From: Muribaculaceae bacterium
GTDB lineage: Bacteria; Bacteroidota; Bacteroidia; Bacteroidales; Muribaculaceae
Length of the DNA: 64,000 bases
Assembly (NCBI GenBank): GCA_017443765.1
Contig: JAFSYB010000054.1
Span: 16,184-80,183 of the forward strand
Direction of reading: 5' to 3'
The notes under the pieces are model-generated. The model was not told the origin of the DNA. It searched no databases and worked only from the letters and a program-made list of their open reading frames with translations. Of the stretch, positions 24,078 through 32,603 are shown in pieces. Position 1 is the stretch's first letter. Every line of letters starts with the position of its first letter. The translations under genes and the position numbers were made by a program.

Positions 24078-25711
24078 CAGAAATTGTAGTTATAGGTAAT
24101 CGTTAACCCGCGGCTGGCGGGCACATACCGGCACACGCCCCCCGAGCAGTTGTATCCGGCGCGGTTGCGCACATAGCCAGCCTGAATGCGGTGCGATTTT
24201 ACGTTATAGGTAGCCAGGGCTTGGTAGTAGTGCACGCCAGTATCGCCGCTGTTGTACAAGTCCGAGACAGTGAACATCCATTGGGGCGCAAGCGACAACT
24301 CGAGCAGGCCGTAGAGCCAGTCGCCCTGGTCGTCGCGGGTAGCCAGATACTGCGCCTCGCCGCGCAGGGTGACGCGGCGCGAGACGTTCCAGCGCACCTC
24401 ACCCACCACGATGTGGCTGCGCACCGTGCCACCCGCCACAGCGGCCTTGTTGAAGCGCTGATTCATATACATCAGGTTGAGCTTCACGCTGCGCGAGAGC
24501 TTGCGCTCGAATTGGATGTTGAAATCTTGATAATAAGTGTCGTCGCCCCACCGCCAGTAGGGAGCTGCCGGGCCGTCTTCACCCATCACGACAGTGCCGT
24601 CAGGAATGTCGAGGGCGTGGATGTGCGAGAAATGGAGCCTCACCTTGGTGCCGTATTTCCCCCCCAGCGTGCTGCCTTTCTTGAGCAGACAGCTCACCTC
24701 GGCCTGATAGGCCCACTCACCCTCGGCATGGGTGGCGTAAGGGTACAACGCCGGCAAGGTGTAGGTGTGCTCCATGGCAAACGCCGGCAGGTGGTTGACC
24801 ATCGACGACAGGCCGCTCATCGAGCGGCGGCTGCGGAAACTCATGCGCTCGCTGCGCTTGGCCTGCAGCAGTGCGCTGACCCCACTGCGGGAATAAGAGA
24901 GCGATAGCATCTCCACATGACCGGGGCGGTAGGTGTAGCCATTGTCGAACGTGGGGTCCTGTGTCTTGCCGGCATATTCCAGCAGGGAGCTGAAACCGCC
25001 TTTCTGAAAACGCACGCGTGCATCCCACGCGTTCACATACACGGGCAGACGAAGCTTGTGGGTGGCATCCACCATGAGTTTTTCCTCGCTCTCGCGCTTG
25101 TTCACCCACGAGCCTCCCAGCATCAGGTGTGCGTTGTGTTCGCGCATTGCCGCCGACCAGTGGTCGAGGTCCAGCTCGGCATCGACACCGGTGAGCCATG
25201 CCTTGTTCCACTCCCAGTAACGGCGCTGGCGACCGGTGATGGCCTTGAGTGTTGCTCCACCAAAGCGCCCCACCGCACGTACACCCAGGATACTGTTGTC
25301 CACCCCCAGGCTGCGCTGCTCGTAGGTGCGGAATATGAATCCTGAACCAAACTGGTCGTAGACGCTGCCCAGTGTGAGCTCCACCTTGCGGAACTTGCCT
25401 TTCACCCACACGTTGGGCACACCCCATCCCTCGAAATCGGGTTCAAAGCCCGGCAGGGGGTACTGCGTGAACTCGAAGCGCAATCCCGCATCCACAGCTT
25501 GGCTGGCAAGCGAGAGGTCCACATAGGTGTTGGTGAGCACTCGGTCGTCGCCGCGCTGCGAGCCGATGACCGAGTCGGTTTGCGGCACAAGCACCTCACT
25601 GTGCACACTGCCGCTCAGGGTCACGCCTTTTCCAAAGTCAACTTGTGCACTGGCGGCAACAGCCATCACCGCCACGGCGATGGCCAGCAACCACCGGCAA
25701 CGGTCACTCAC
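24077..25711 (-). CDS. DUF6029-type outer-membrane beta-barrel protein
   Basis: A 544-residue protein fitting the DUF6029 family, known only from Bacteroidetes. After a signal peptide (SDRCRWLLAIAVAVMAVAAS region) come many amphipathic strands ending in aromatic residues, as in an outer-membrane barrel, and a C terminus of YNYNF with the terminal Phe used by barrel-assembly machinery. Among its strands are SGFIFRTYEQRSLGVDNSIL and VTLRGEAQYLATRDDQGDWL. Function is unknown. The frame is open far into tlpA, but GTG at 25711, overlapping the tlpA stop by 8 nt (GTGAGTGA) and preceded by GGGAG, gives a correct signal peptide. Confidence 0.8.
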   Translation of the reverse strand: MSDRCRWLLAIAVAVMAVAASAQVDFGKGVTLSGSVHSEVLVPQTDSVIGSQRGDDRVLTNTYVDLSLASQAVDAGLRFEFTQYPLPGFEPDFEGWGVPNVWVKGKFRKVELTLGSVYDQFGSGFIFRTYEQRSLGVDNSILGVRAVGRFGGATLKAITGRQRRYWEWNKAWLTGVDAELDLDHWSAAMREHNAHLMLGGSWVNKRESEEKLMVDATHKLRLPVYVNAWDARVRFQKGGFSSLLEYAGKTQDPTFDNGYTYRPGHVEMLSLSYSRSGVSALLQAKRSERMSFRSRRSMSGLSSMVNHLPAFAMEHTYTLPALYPYATHAEGEWAYQAEVSCLLKKGSTLGGKYGTKVRLHFSHIHALDIPDGTVVMGEDGPAAPYWRWGDDTYYQDFNIQFERKLSRSVKLNLMYMNQRFNKAAVAGGTVRSHIVVGEVRWNVSRRVTLRGEAQYLATRDDQGDWLYGLLELSLAPQWMFTVSDLYNSGDTGVHYYQALATYNVKSHRIQAGYVRNRAGYNCSGGVCRYVPASRGLTITYNYNF

Positions 25712-26195
25712 CTCCCAGCTCAAGCAATTTGTCGAGCAACTCGTTTTCGGCACCATCGGTGTAGCCGTTATGCTTGTAGACAATCTTCCCCGTCTCATCA
25801 AGAATCAGCACAAAAGGAATGAGCTGTATGCCCAGTGCGCGCTTGAGTTCTCCCCCCGGGTCGAGCAGCACCTGGTAGGGCCACCCGTTGCCGTCCACAA
25901 GCGGCTTCACCTTGTTCACACTCTGCGCCTCGTCGAGCGAAATGGCCACGAGCCGCACGCCCGTTTGCTCCTGCCAGTCGTCGTAGACCTCGGCAATGGC
26001 GGTCAGCTCACGCTGGCAGGGCTTGCACCAAGTGGCGAAAAAACTCACAATCACGGGCTTCCCCGCGTGTGCCAGCGTGTCGGTACGCACCTTGCCGCCA
26101 TTGATATCGTCGAGCACCACGGCAGGCATCTGTGCCGCACACGGCAATATGCCTACCGAAAGAAGCAGCAGCAAGTAAAAAGACAATCTTTTCAT
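25704..26195 (-). CDS. TlpA-like exported thioredoxin
   Basis: A 163-residue exported thiol-disulfide protein. After the signal peptide (MKRLSFYLLLLLSVGILPCA) comes a TlpA/ResA-type thioredoxin fold with active site FFATWCKPC (Cys57, Cys60) and the cis-Pro region IQLIPFVLILDETGKIVYKH. Such proteins reduce specific exported partners. As first gene of the cluster with DUF6029 and two CxxC-bearing Omp28-type proteins, its natural clients may be those proteins; this is inference. A TAAATTTG box at 26230-26237 on the minus strand lacks a matching -33. Confidence 0.9.
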   Translation of the reverse strand: MKRLSFYLLLLLSVGILPCAAQMPAVVLDDINGGKVRTDTLAHAGKPVIVSFFATWCKPCQRELTAIAEVYDDWQEQTGVRLVAISLDEAQSVNKVKPLVDGNGWPYQVLLDPGGELKRALGIQLIPFVLILDETGKIVYKHNGYTDGAENELLDKLLELGGE

Positions 26196-26463
26196 AGCTT
26201 GAGAAAACTTATGATGGGTTATAAAAGTACAAATTTACGCATTATAAGCAACACGGCTCTCTTCCATCTCGTTAAATTAAGCAAAACAGGTTGTCGAACT
26301 GTTAAACTCGCCTCAAGATATTGCTCATCCCTGAAATCAACACGATTCTTGCGCATAAATAGAATCTCGGATTAGTTTGTCATTCAATTTGTTATCGCAC
26401 TATAAATTTACAACAAAAAAGTCAAAAAATGGCCTTTGCGCTCGTTGTGTGCGGAATTTGTTG

Positions 26464-26471
26464 TATCTTTG
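26464..26471 (+). promoter_or_regulatory. Orphan -7 box before the barrel relic
   Basis: TATCTTTG followed by CA, as in the other promoters here, but the nearest TTG is 16 nt upstream instead of 19-20. It may be the remains of the promoter of the decayed gene at 26501, or may drive the lipoprotein gene at 26717. Confidence 0.35.
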
Positions 26472-26500
26472 CAATTTGAAATATTATCGAGTCCCAAAAC

Positions 26501-26696
26501 GACAGTTATGATGAAGGTCATGATTCTTGCAATCGCGTCACAGGCACGACCGATGGCCGCTACGGTGCCAACGTTGGCATCGACGCCAATTACTGAATCA
26601 CCCTCCATTTCAAGTTCCACACCGAGGTGCGCCTCCCAGATCCCCAAGGAATGGAACGAAAGCATGACTGGTTTTGGGCTGCGTTACATTTTCTAA
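26501..26696 (+). pseudogene. Relic: C-terminal end of an outer-membrane beta-barrel protein
   Basis: One frame reads DGRYGANVGIDANY, then a TGA (26594-26596), then ITLHFKFHTEVRLPDPQGME and RKHDWF. TGA would be TGG (Trp) in a working gene. Removing one T from the TTTT run at 26671-26674 restores DWFGLRYIF and a TAA, the typical aromatic ending of a barrel protein. So there is one nonsense mutation and one frameshift, and everything upstream is lost. The family could not be named. The rest of 26196-26500 shows no gene. Confidence 0.6.
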
Positions 26697-26716
26697 AACT
26701 TATTTTATTCATAACG

Positions 26717-27463
26717 ATGAAAATTAAGACAATCCTCCTGTTTAGCGTGTTGTGTGTGCTGTGCGCGTCTTGCGGCAGCGACGATGAGCCGCAGATGGCT
26801 CAAGGAACCCTGATGGACGAAAACCACGGCAAGACCGTGCTGGCCGGCACCGACATTTACCTCGACAGCGAGCACCGCCTGATAACCCCGTCGAAACAGT
26901 ACAGCATCTCGCTGTGCACGGCCAATGAACTTAGCGGCATCGAGGCACAGCAAGTGAAAATGTCGCTCAACTGGCGCATGAAGATTGCCGAGGGTAACGT
27001 GTATGCCATTGCGCAGGTTGACCGCATCCGCAACTTCAAGTCGGGAGCTTTCGCCTTGGAGCTGGGCGCACCACTCACCTATATCAAGGTCACGGAGCTG
27101 ATTAAAGATGGCAACGAGGTGACGGGCTTCCACTACGAAACTGTGTCGGGCACCGCCGAGCGCGGCAACCTGCCTGGCTGGGACACCACCTACAAGTTCC
27201 AAAAGATGGACGAGGACTCATGGAACACCACACTGCCGCTGACCTACGGCGCCTATGAAATCGCGACTTTCGACAACGACTACCTGCTAAGCACCACCAA
27301 CGCCGAGCGCAACTACATCAACGTGGAAATCAGCCACCGATGGGTGCGCGAGGACCACAGCAACGACTATGAGCAGCGGCTACTGGTGACCTACACGCTC
27401 GACAGCCACATCTACATCCGCTACGGCAGTGTGTGCACACGCGCTATCGTCAAGCAGCAGTGA
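26717..27463 (+). CDS. Lipoprotein of unknown function, possibly NigD-like
   Basis: A 248-residue lipoprotein: signal sequence ending LCAS-C, so Cys18 is lipidated, followed by an acidic GSDDEP linker that favours export to the outer membrane or surface. The body has a first small beta domain (about 28-85, GTLMDENHGKTVLAGTDIYL) and a second beta domain (90-245). This order resembles NigD-type proteins of Bacteroides, but similarity is weak by eye. The frame is open 30 codons upstream through the barrel relic; the lipoprotein signal fixes the start at 26717. Confidence 0.7.
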   Translation: MKIKTILLFSVLCVLCASCGSDDEPQMAQGTLMDENHGKTVLAGTDIYLDSEHRLITPSKQYSISLCTANELSGIEAQQVKMSLNWRMKIAEGNVYAIAQVDRIRNFKSGAFALELGAPLTYIKVTELIKDGNEVTGFHYETVSGTAERGNLPGWDTTYKFQKMDEDSWNTTLPLTYGAYEIATFDNDYLLSTTNAERNYINVEISHRWVREDHSNDYEQRLLVTYTLDSHIYIRYGSVCTRAIVKQQ

Positions 27464-27899
27464 CTGGCGTGACTATGATAAAATCCACCTCAACGCCATT
27501 GCCCACGGTCGCGCTGCTGGCAATGCTTTCTTTCCCGCTGCTCGTGCGTAAACAATGAGCCAGCACAAACAACCACAATAGTTAAAAACCAGCAACATGA
27601 TTCGCATAACCGCATAGTGACACCAGAGTTGGACTGGATGACAATGGGATGTTGGTGAGTTCTGGTGGCAACTTGAGAATTTCAAAATAGTCCGAAGTGG
27701 CGCCTCTGAATCAGGGCTGCAAATAGGATGTACGCCTTTCGCTCAACAAAAAAATGGTCATGAGTTCAGACCCCATCAAATGTGCGCCAGGATTCCTTGC
27801 TCTCATGGGTGTGGATCGTTGACTGACTAAAAAAATGTTGGATATTCTTTGTCAATCGCGAAATAGTCTGTAACTTTGCACAAATCAAAGTGAACACTC
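27464..27899. other. Gene-less stretch
   Basis: No convincing gene, RNA or repeat was found in these 436 nt apart from the promoter at 27849-27878. A short rightward ORF at 27476 (27 codons, hydrophobic) and a leftward ORF of 70 codons (27473-27685) have no recognisable features. Base composition is lower in GC than the neighbouring genes, so this is probably old intergenic DNA or badly decayed sequence. Confidence 0.5.
27849..27878 (+). promoter_or_regulatory. Promoter of the Rpn nuclease gene
   Basis: TTG (27849-27851), 19-nt spacer, TAACTTTG (27871-27878). The ATG is only 22 nt further on, at 27900. Confidence 0.72.
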
Positions 27900-28820
27900 A
27901 TGAAAAAGAAGCGTACCTATATCAGTTTCGACTGGGCGTTGAAACGTCTGCTGCGCGACAAGGCCAACTTTGACGTGCTTGAGGGTTTCCTCACCACATT
28001 GCTTGGTGAGCCCATGAAGATTGCCGACATCCTCGAGAGCGAGAGCAACCGCGAGCGTGAAGAGAGCAAGCAGAACCGTGTGGACTTGCTTGCACGCAAC
28101 GACGGCGGCGACCTGTTCCTGATTGAGGTGCAAGGCGAGAACGAGTTTGCCTATTTCCAACGCATGCTTTTCGGAACATCACGGTTGGTGACCGAGCATA
28201 TTGAGCGCGGCGAAAATTATGACCACATCAAGAAAGTCTATTCCATCAACATCGTCTATTTCGACCTTGGGCAAGGCAAGGACGTGATTTACCACGGCAA
28301 AACTGAGTTCCGGGGTATCAATCACAACGATGTGCTGAAACTTTCACCCTTTCAGCAGCAAAAATTTGACGTCACCGAGGTGTATGAACTTTATCCTGAA
28401 TACTACATCTTGAAAGTCAATGATTTCAATCGTTGGTCGAAAGTTCCACTCGACCAGTGGCTTTATTTCTTGTCCACGAGCGAGATTCCCGACGATGCCG
28501 ACGCTCCCGGCTTAAAAGAGGCGCGCAAAAAGTTGAATTTGGCCCGAATGAGCAAGGAAGAGAGTGCGGCCTACGACCGCTACTGGATGGACCGGCACAT
28601 CCTCACCAACCAAATGGTCACGGCACGTGGCGAGGGATTGATGGAAGGACGTGCCCAGGGACTGACGGAGGGACGCGCCGAGGGACAGATGGAGGGACGC
28701 GCCGAGGGACGCGCCGAGGAAAAGAAGAATATGGCCAAAAAGATGCTTGCAATGGGGCTCGGCCCGGATATCATCATGCAGGCAACTGGACTCGACATAA
28801 AAGCACTTGAGCAACTCTGA
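27900..28820 (+). CDS. Rpn family PD-(D/E)XK nuclease (transposase-like)
   Basis: A 306-residue protein of the Rpn/PD-(D/E)XK nuclease family transposase group (PF12784). The catalytic signature is Asp62 in RVDLLARNDGGDLFLIEVQG with Glu76 and Gln78 (D-x13-ExQ). Rpn relatives in E. coli are DNA endonucleases that promote RecA-independent recombination, and recent work ties some to phage defence. Residues 244-275 consist of four-residue EGRA/EG units (LMEGRAQGLTEGRAEGQMEG), a typical, length-variable linker in this family, before a C-terminal helical domain (KKMLAMGLGPDIIMQATGLD). No terminal inverted repeats flank it, so it is not itself a mobile element here. Confidence 0.88.
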   Translation: MKKKRTYISFDWALKRLLRDKANFDVLEGFLTTLLGEPMKIADILESESNREREESKQNRVDLLARNDGGDLFLIEVQGENEFAYFQRMLFGTSRLVTEHIERGENYDHIKKVYSINIVYFDLGQGKDVIYHGKTEFRGINHNDVLKLSPFQQQKFDVTEVYELYPEYYILKVNDFNRWSKVPLDQWLYFLSTSEIPDDADAPGLKEARKKLNLARMSKEESAAYDRYWMDRHILTNQMVTARGEGLMEGRAQGLTEGRAEGQMEGRAEGRAEEKKNMAKKMLAMGLGPDIIMQATGLDIKALEQL

Positions 28821-28842
28821 AGCAAGGCGACCACTTTTTTTA

Positions 28843-28872
28843 TTGTCATCTTCTGAATATTTTGTAATTTTG
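28843..28872 (+). promoter_or_regulatory. Promoter of the gldE-PPTase unit
   Basis: TTG (28843-28845), 19-nt spacer, TAATTTTG (28865-28872); the leader to the TTG start at 28948 is about 70 nt. Confidence 0.7.
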
Positions 28873-28947
28873 TATTTTATTTGGGCATTCATTGAGAAAG
28901 CTCTTACCGCCCCGATGATGCTATTGTGAAACTTAACTGACTGAGAA

Positions 28948-30288
28948 TTGGACCCTGACCCATTATCATATACCTCCTTGCTGCTTAGCCAACCACTGGC
29001 AGTCTTGCAGCAATCACCCATCATTTTCCAAGCTCCCACCACCGGGAGCATCATTGCCATTATTGTCGCCTTGCTCGGCCTCCTGCTCTCGGCTTTCAAT
29101 TCAGGCTCGGAGATTGCTTTCTTCTCACTCAAGAAACCACAAGTTGACGACATTGACGATGAACAGTCGCGGGAGCGCGTTGCCGAACTGCTGCGCAACC
29201 CCGAGCGCTTGCTGGCTACCATTCTTATTGGTAACAACCTGGTAAACGTGATGATTATTATCGTGCTCAACTTTGCCATGAATCAGATGCTGAAGTTCAC
29301 CAGTCCGGTTGCCGACTTTCTGGTGCAGACGGTGATTCTCACATTCTTAATCTTGCTCTTTGGCGAAATCATACCAAAGCTTTATGCCACAAGCCATAAT
29401 GTAAAATTTGCATTGGCTGCCGCCGCACCGCTCGCGGTGGCCGTGAAAGTGTTCTCGCCCTTGTCGCGTGTCCTTGTGCGCAGCACACGAGTGATGAACC
29501 GGGTGGTGACACGGCAGAGCGACGACCTCTCGACCGACGACCTCTCCCGGGCTTTGGAGGTCAGCGATGTAAAAAATGAAGATGAGAAAGAGCTGCTCGA
29601 GGGCATTCTCACATTTGGCGAGAAAACGGTGAGTGAAATTATGCGACCACGCATCGACGTGGTGGATATAGACATCAACAGCACCTGGGATGAGGTGGTG
29701 GCCAAGGTTATCGAAACCGGCTACTCACGCCTTCCCGTCTACGACGACCAGCCCGACAACATCAAGGGAATCCTCTACGCCAAGGACTTGCTGCCCTACA
29801 TTGGCAAGCGCGACAGCAGGTTTCGCTGGCAGGAACTCATACGCCCTGCCTACTTTGTGCCTGAATCGCGCATGATTGACGACCTGCTCGAGGATTTCCG
29901 CAAGAAAAAGACCCACATGGCCATCATCGTCGATGAGTATGGCTGCACGCAGGGCATTGCCACGCTCGAGGACGTGCTGGAGGAAATCGTGGGCGATATC
30001 GACGACGAATACGACACCGAGGAGCACTTCTACACTCGCGTGAACCAAAACACCTATGTGTTCGACGGCAAGACGTTGCTGAGCGACTTCTGTCGCGTGC
30101 TCGCCCTCGATGATGACGCACTGGGCAAGCACGGCGAGCAGGCCGAAACGCTTGCCGGACTGTTGCTTGATGTGAAAGGCGACTTCTTTACTGAGCAGGA
30201 ATCACTTGATTACCTGCAATTCCAGTTCAAAGTGCTGAAAGTTGTTCATTATCGCATCGATAAGATACAGGTAACAATAACATCGTAA
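28948..30288 (+). CDS. gldE: GldE-type CNNM/CBS-domain membrane protein
   Basis: A 446-residue protein of the CNNM/CorC (hemolysin C-like) group, in the GldE branch. It has a DUF21 membrane domain (about 30-195, IIAIIVALLGLLLSAFNSGS through ILIGNNLVNVMIIIVLN), two CBS domains (about 215-335, FGEKTVSEIMRPRIDVVDID) and a C-terminal CorC/HlyC domain (about 350-440). GldE is linked to gliding motility lipoprotein GldD in Flavobacterium, yet it is kept in non-gliding Bacteroidales, where magnesium transport is a possible role. No ATG is available after the in-frame stop just upstream, so the TTG at 28948 (MDPDPLSY) is the best start. Confidence 0.88.
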   Translation: MDPDPLSYTSLLLSQPLAVLQQSPIIFQAPTTGSIIAIIVALLGLLLSAFNSGSEIAFFSLKKPQVDDIDDEQSRERVAELLRNPERLLATILIGNNLVNVMIIIVLNFAMNQMLKFTSPVADFLVQTVILTFLILLFGEIIPKLYATSHNVKFALAAAAPLAVAVKVFSPLSRVLVRSTRVMNRVVTRQSDDLSTDDLSRALEVSDVKNEDEKELLEGILTFGEKTVSEIMRPRIDVVDIDINSTWDEVVAKVIETGYSRLPVYDDQPDNIKGILYAKDLLPYIGKRDSRFRWQELIRPAYFVPESRMIDDLLEDFRKKKTHMAIIVDEYGCTQGIATLEDVLEEIVGDIDDEYDTEEHFYTRVNQNTYVFDGKTLLSDFCRVLALDDDALGKHGEQAETLAGLLLDVKGDFFTEQESLDYLQFQFKVLKVVHYRIDKIQVTITS

Positions 30289-30293
30289 ACGCT

Positions 30294-30926
30294 TTGCCTT
30301 TTGCCCATACATACCCCAACAGCGACGGCACCACCATCTGTGTGTGGAACGTGAGCGAGACCGTCGACGACCTGGAGGCAATGTGCCGCCACCGGGGTAT
30401 TGATGCCCAAACTGTGATGCGCACCATCAAGTCGCCCGCCCGACAGACGGAACGACTGGTTGAGTTGCTGCTGCTTTGCACCCTCTGCGGCCACCCCATC
30501 GAGCTGAGCCACACGCCCGGCGGCGCACCATACGTGATCGACGGCCCTGCACACTTGAGCATCACTCACACGCCAGGACTGGTGGCCATTGCCACACACC
30601 CGCAACAGCCAGTGGGCATCGATGTCGAGCGCAGGACGACAAGGGTGCTCACGGTGAGAGAGAGATTTCTCACACCTGACGAGTTGAACTACATTCATGA
30701 CAATGATATCTGTGGCAATTTGGTGGCGTGGACAGCTAAAGAGGCTTTATTCAAGGTGGCCGGCAACCCCGATGCAGTAATGACCGACTTCACACTCGAC
30801 ACATACCCCACTGCGCCCAAAGGCACTGTGCACTTCACAGCACATTATGCCAAACGAACCTTCAACCTCGCCACCACCATTGAACAAGATACTGTACTCA
30901 CTATAGCCACCGAGCAAATCAATTGA
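30294..30926 (+). CDS. 4'-phosphopantetheinyl transferase superfamily protein
   Basis: A 210-residue Sfp-type transferase that moves phosphopantetheine from CoA onto a carrier-protein serine. Hallmarks are the LSITHTPGLVAIAT segment, the magnesium-binding VGIDVE (about 103-108) and WTAKEALFKVAG (about 145-156). It begins at a TTG five nt after gldE (an ATG at 30381 would cut off homologous sequence). The gldE-PPTase pairing is frequent in Bacteroidetes. The AcpP encoded at 62636 could be a substrate if no separate AcpS exists, which cannot be told from this window. Confidence 0.87.
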   Translation: MPFAHTYPNSDGTTICVWNVSETVDDLEAMCRHRGIDAQTVMRTIKSPARQTERLVELLLLCTLCGHPIELSHTPGGAPYVIDGPAHLSITHTPGLVAIATHPQQPVGIDVERRTTRVLTVRERFLTPDELNYIHDNDICGNLVAWTAKEALFKVAGNPDAVMTDFTLDTYPTAPKGTVHFTAHYAKRTFNLATTIEQDTVLTIATEQIN

Positions 30927-30952
30927 AACTCAAAACCAAAAACTCAAATAAA

Positions 30953-32599
30953 ATGAAACTGACACGACTGTTCACACTCACCGCGCTGGCTGCACTCGCC
31001 AGCTGGCAGGCTGCAGACGCCTGCACCAACCTCATCGTCGGCAAGAATGCCAGTGCCGATGGCAGCACCATCATCTCCTACGCCGCCGATTCCCACACGC
31101 TGTTCGGCGACCTGCAGTACCTGCCCGCCGCCGACCACCGGCCCGGCGAGATGCGCAAGGTCTATGACTGGGATTCGGGCATGTATCTGGGCGAGATTCC
31201 CGAAGTGGCTCACACCTTTGCCGTGGTGGGTAACACCAACGAGCATCAGGTGACCATCGGCGAGAGCACTTGGGGAGGCCGGCATGAGCTGGAGGACACC
31301 ACTGGCATCGTGGATTACGGCAGCCTGATTTACATCGCCCTGCAACGTTCACGCACAGCCCGCGAGGCACTCACCATCATGACCGACCTTGTGGCCCGTT
31401 ATGGCTACCGCAGCGAGGGCGAGTCGTTCTCCATCGGCGATCCCAACGAGATTTGGGTAATGGATCTCATCGGCAAGGGTGGCAAGGACCGCGGTGCCGT
31501 TTGGGTGGCACAGCGCATTCCCGACGACTGCATCAGCGGGCACGCCAACCACCCCCGCACGCACACCTTCCCCCTGAACGACAAGCAGAATTGCCTCTAC
31601 TCCAAGGATGTCATCTCGTTTGCCCGGAAGATGGGTTACTTCAGCGGCAAGGATGCCGAGTTTGATTTCCAGCGTGCCTACGCCCCTGCCGATTATGGTG
31701 CCCTGCGCGGCTGCGACGCCCGCGTGTGGAGCTATTTCAACCGCTTCAAGGCCGGCATGGACCGCTATCTGCCTTACCTCGACGGCAAGAAAGGTGCCGA
31801 AATCATGCCCCTGTATGTGAAGCCCGACCGCAAGGTGAGCGTGCGCGATGTGCAGGAGATGATGCGCGACCACTTCGAGGGGACACCCTTCGACATGACC
31901 AAGGACCCTGGTGCCACTTGCTGGTACGATGTACCTTACCGTTGGCGACCGATGGACTTTGAGGTAGATGGCGTGAAATACACGCAGGAGCGCGCCATCG
32001 CCACACAGCAGACTGGCTGGGTGTTTGTGGCCCAGATGCGCTCCTGGCTGCCCGATGCCGTGGGCGGCGTGGTGTGGTTCGGCGTTGACGACGCCAACAC
32101 AGCCGTGTTCGTGCCCTTCTATTGCAGCCTCACCCAGGTGCCCAAGAGCTACGCGCAAGGCACTGCCGACCTGTACACGCTAAACTGGGAAAGCGCCTTC
32201 TGGGTCAACAACTGGGTGGCCAACCAAGCTTACAACCGCTACTCGCAGATGATTGGCGACATTCGCCGCGTGCAGCACGAAATTGAGGATCCCTGGCACA
32301 ACAACCAGGCCGCCATCGAGGCACAGGCACAGAAACTGGGCGACGGTGCCGCGCAGTTCCTCACCCGCTACAGCTGTGACCAGGCCCTGCTTGCCACCGC
32401 ACGCTACAAGCAGCTCGGCGAGTATCTGCTGGTGAAATACCTCGATGGAAACATCAAGAAGGAGAAAGACGGACAATTCCAACGCAATGCCGCCGGCCAA
32501 CCCGTGCAGCCCACTTACGGCGGCTACACGCCCGACTATTTCCGCACCGTGGCCAAGGGCAGCGGCGACCGCCTGAAAGTGAAACAAGTGGAGGAATAA
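30953..32599 (+). CDS. Exported C69-family dipeptidase
   Basis: A 548-residue peptidase of family C69 (PepD-like N-terminal nucleophile hydrolases). The N-terminal signal-like stretch ([20 protein letters not shown]) runs directly into [20 protein letters not shown]; Cys24 would become the N-terminal nucleophile after cleavage. Further family marks are [20 protein letters not shown] and [20 protein letters not shown]. It would cleave dipeptides in the periplasm. A TTG ten codons upstream keeps the frame open, but the ATG at 30953 gives the proper signal peptide. It is probably read from the gldE promoter or a nearby one not visible. Confidence 0.92.
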   Translation: MKLTRLFTLTALAALASWQAADACTNLIVGKNASADGSTIISYAADSHTLFGDLQYLPAADHRPGEMRKVYDWDSGMYLGEIPEVAHTFAVVGNTNEHQVTIGESTWGGRHELEDTTGIVDYGSLIYIALQRSRTAREALTIMTDLVARYGYRSEGESFSIGDPNEIWVMDLIGKGGKDRGAVWVAQRIPDDCISGHANHPRTHTFPLNDKQNCLYSKDVISFARKMGYFSGKDAEFDFQRAYAPADYGALRGCDARVWSYFNRFKAGMDRYLPYLDGKKGAEIMPLYVKPDRKVSVRDVQEMMRDHFEGTPFDMTKDPGATCWYDVPYRWRPMDFEVDGVKYTQERAIATQQTGWVFVAQMRSWLPDAVGGVVWFGVDDANTAVFVPFYCSLTQVPKSYAQGTADLYTLNWESAFWVNNWVANQAYNRYSQMIGDIRRVQHEIEDPWHNNQAAIEAQAQKLGDGAAQFLTRYSCDQALLATARYKQLGEYLLVKYLDGNIKKEKDGQFQRNAAGQPVQPTYGGYTPDYFRTVAKGSGDRLKVKQVEE

Positions 32600-32603
32600 A
32601 CAC

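Noticed and set aside
27900..28820. The Rpn gene as a complete transposon
   Set aside because: No terminal inverted repeats or target duplications were seen at either side. Family name aside, these proteins are usually stand-alone nucleases.
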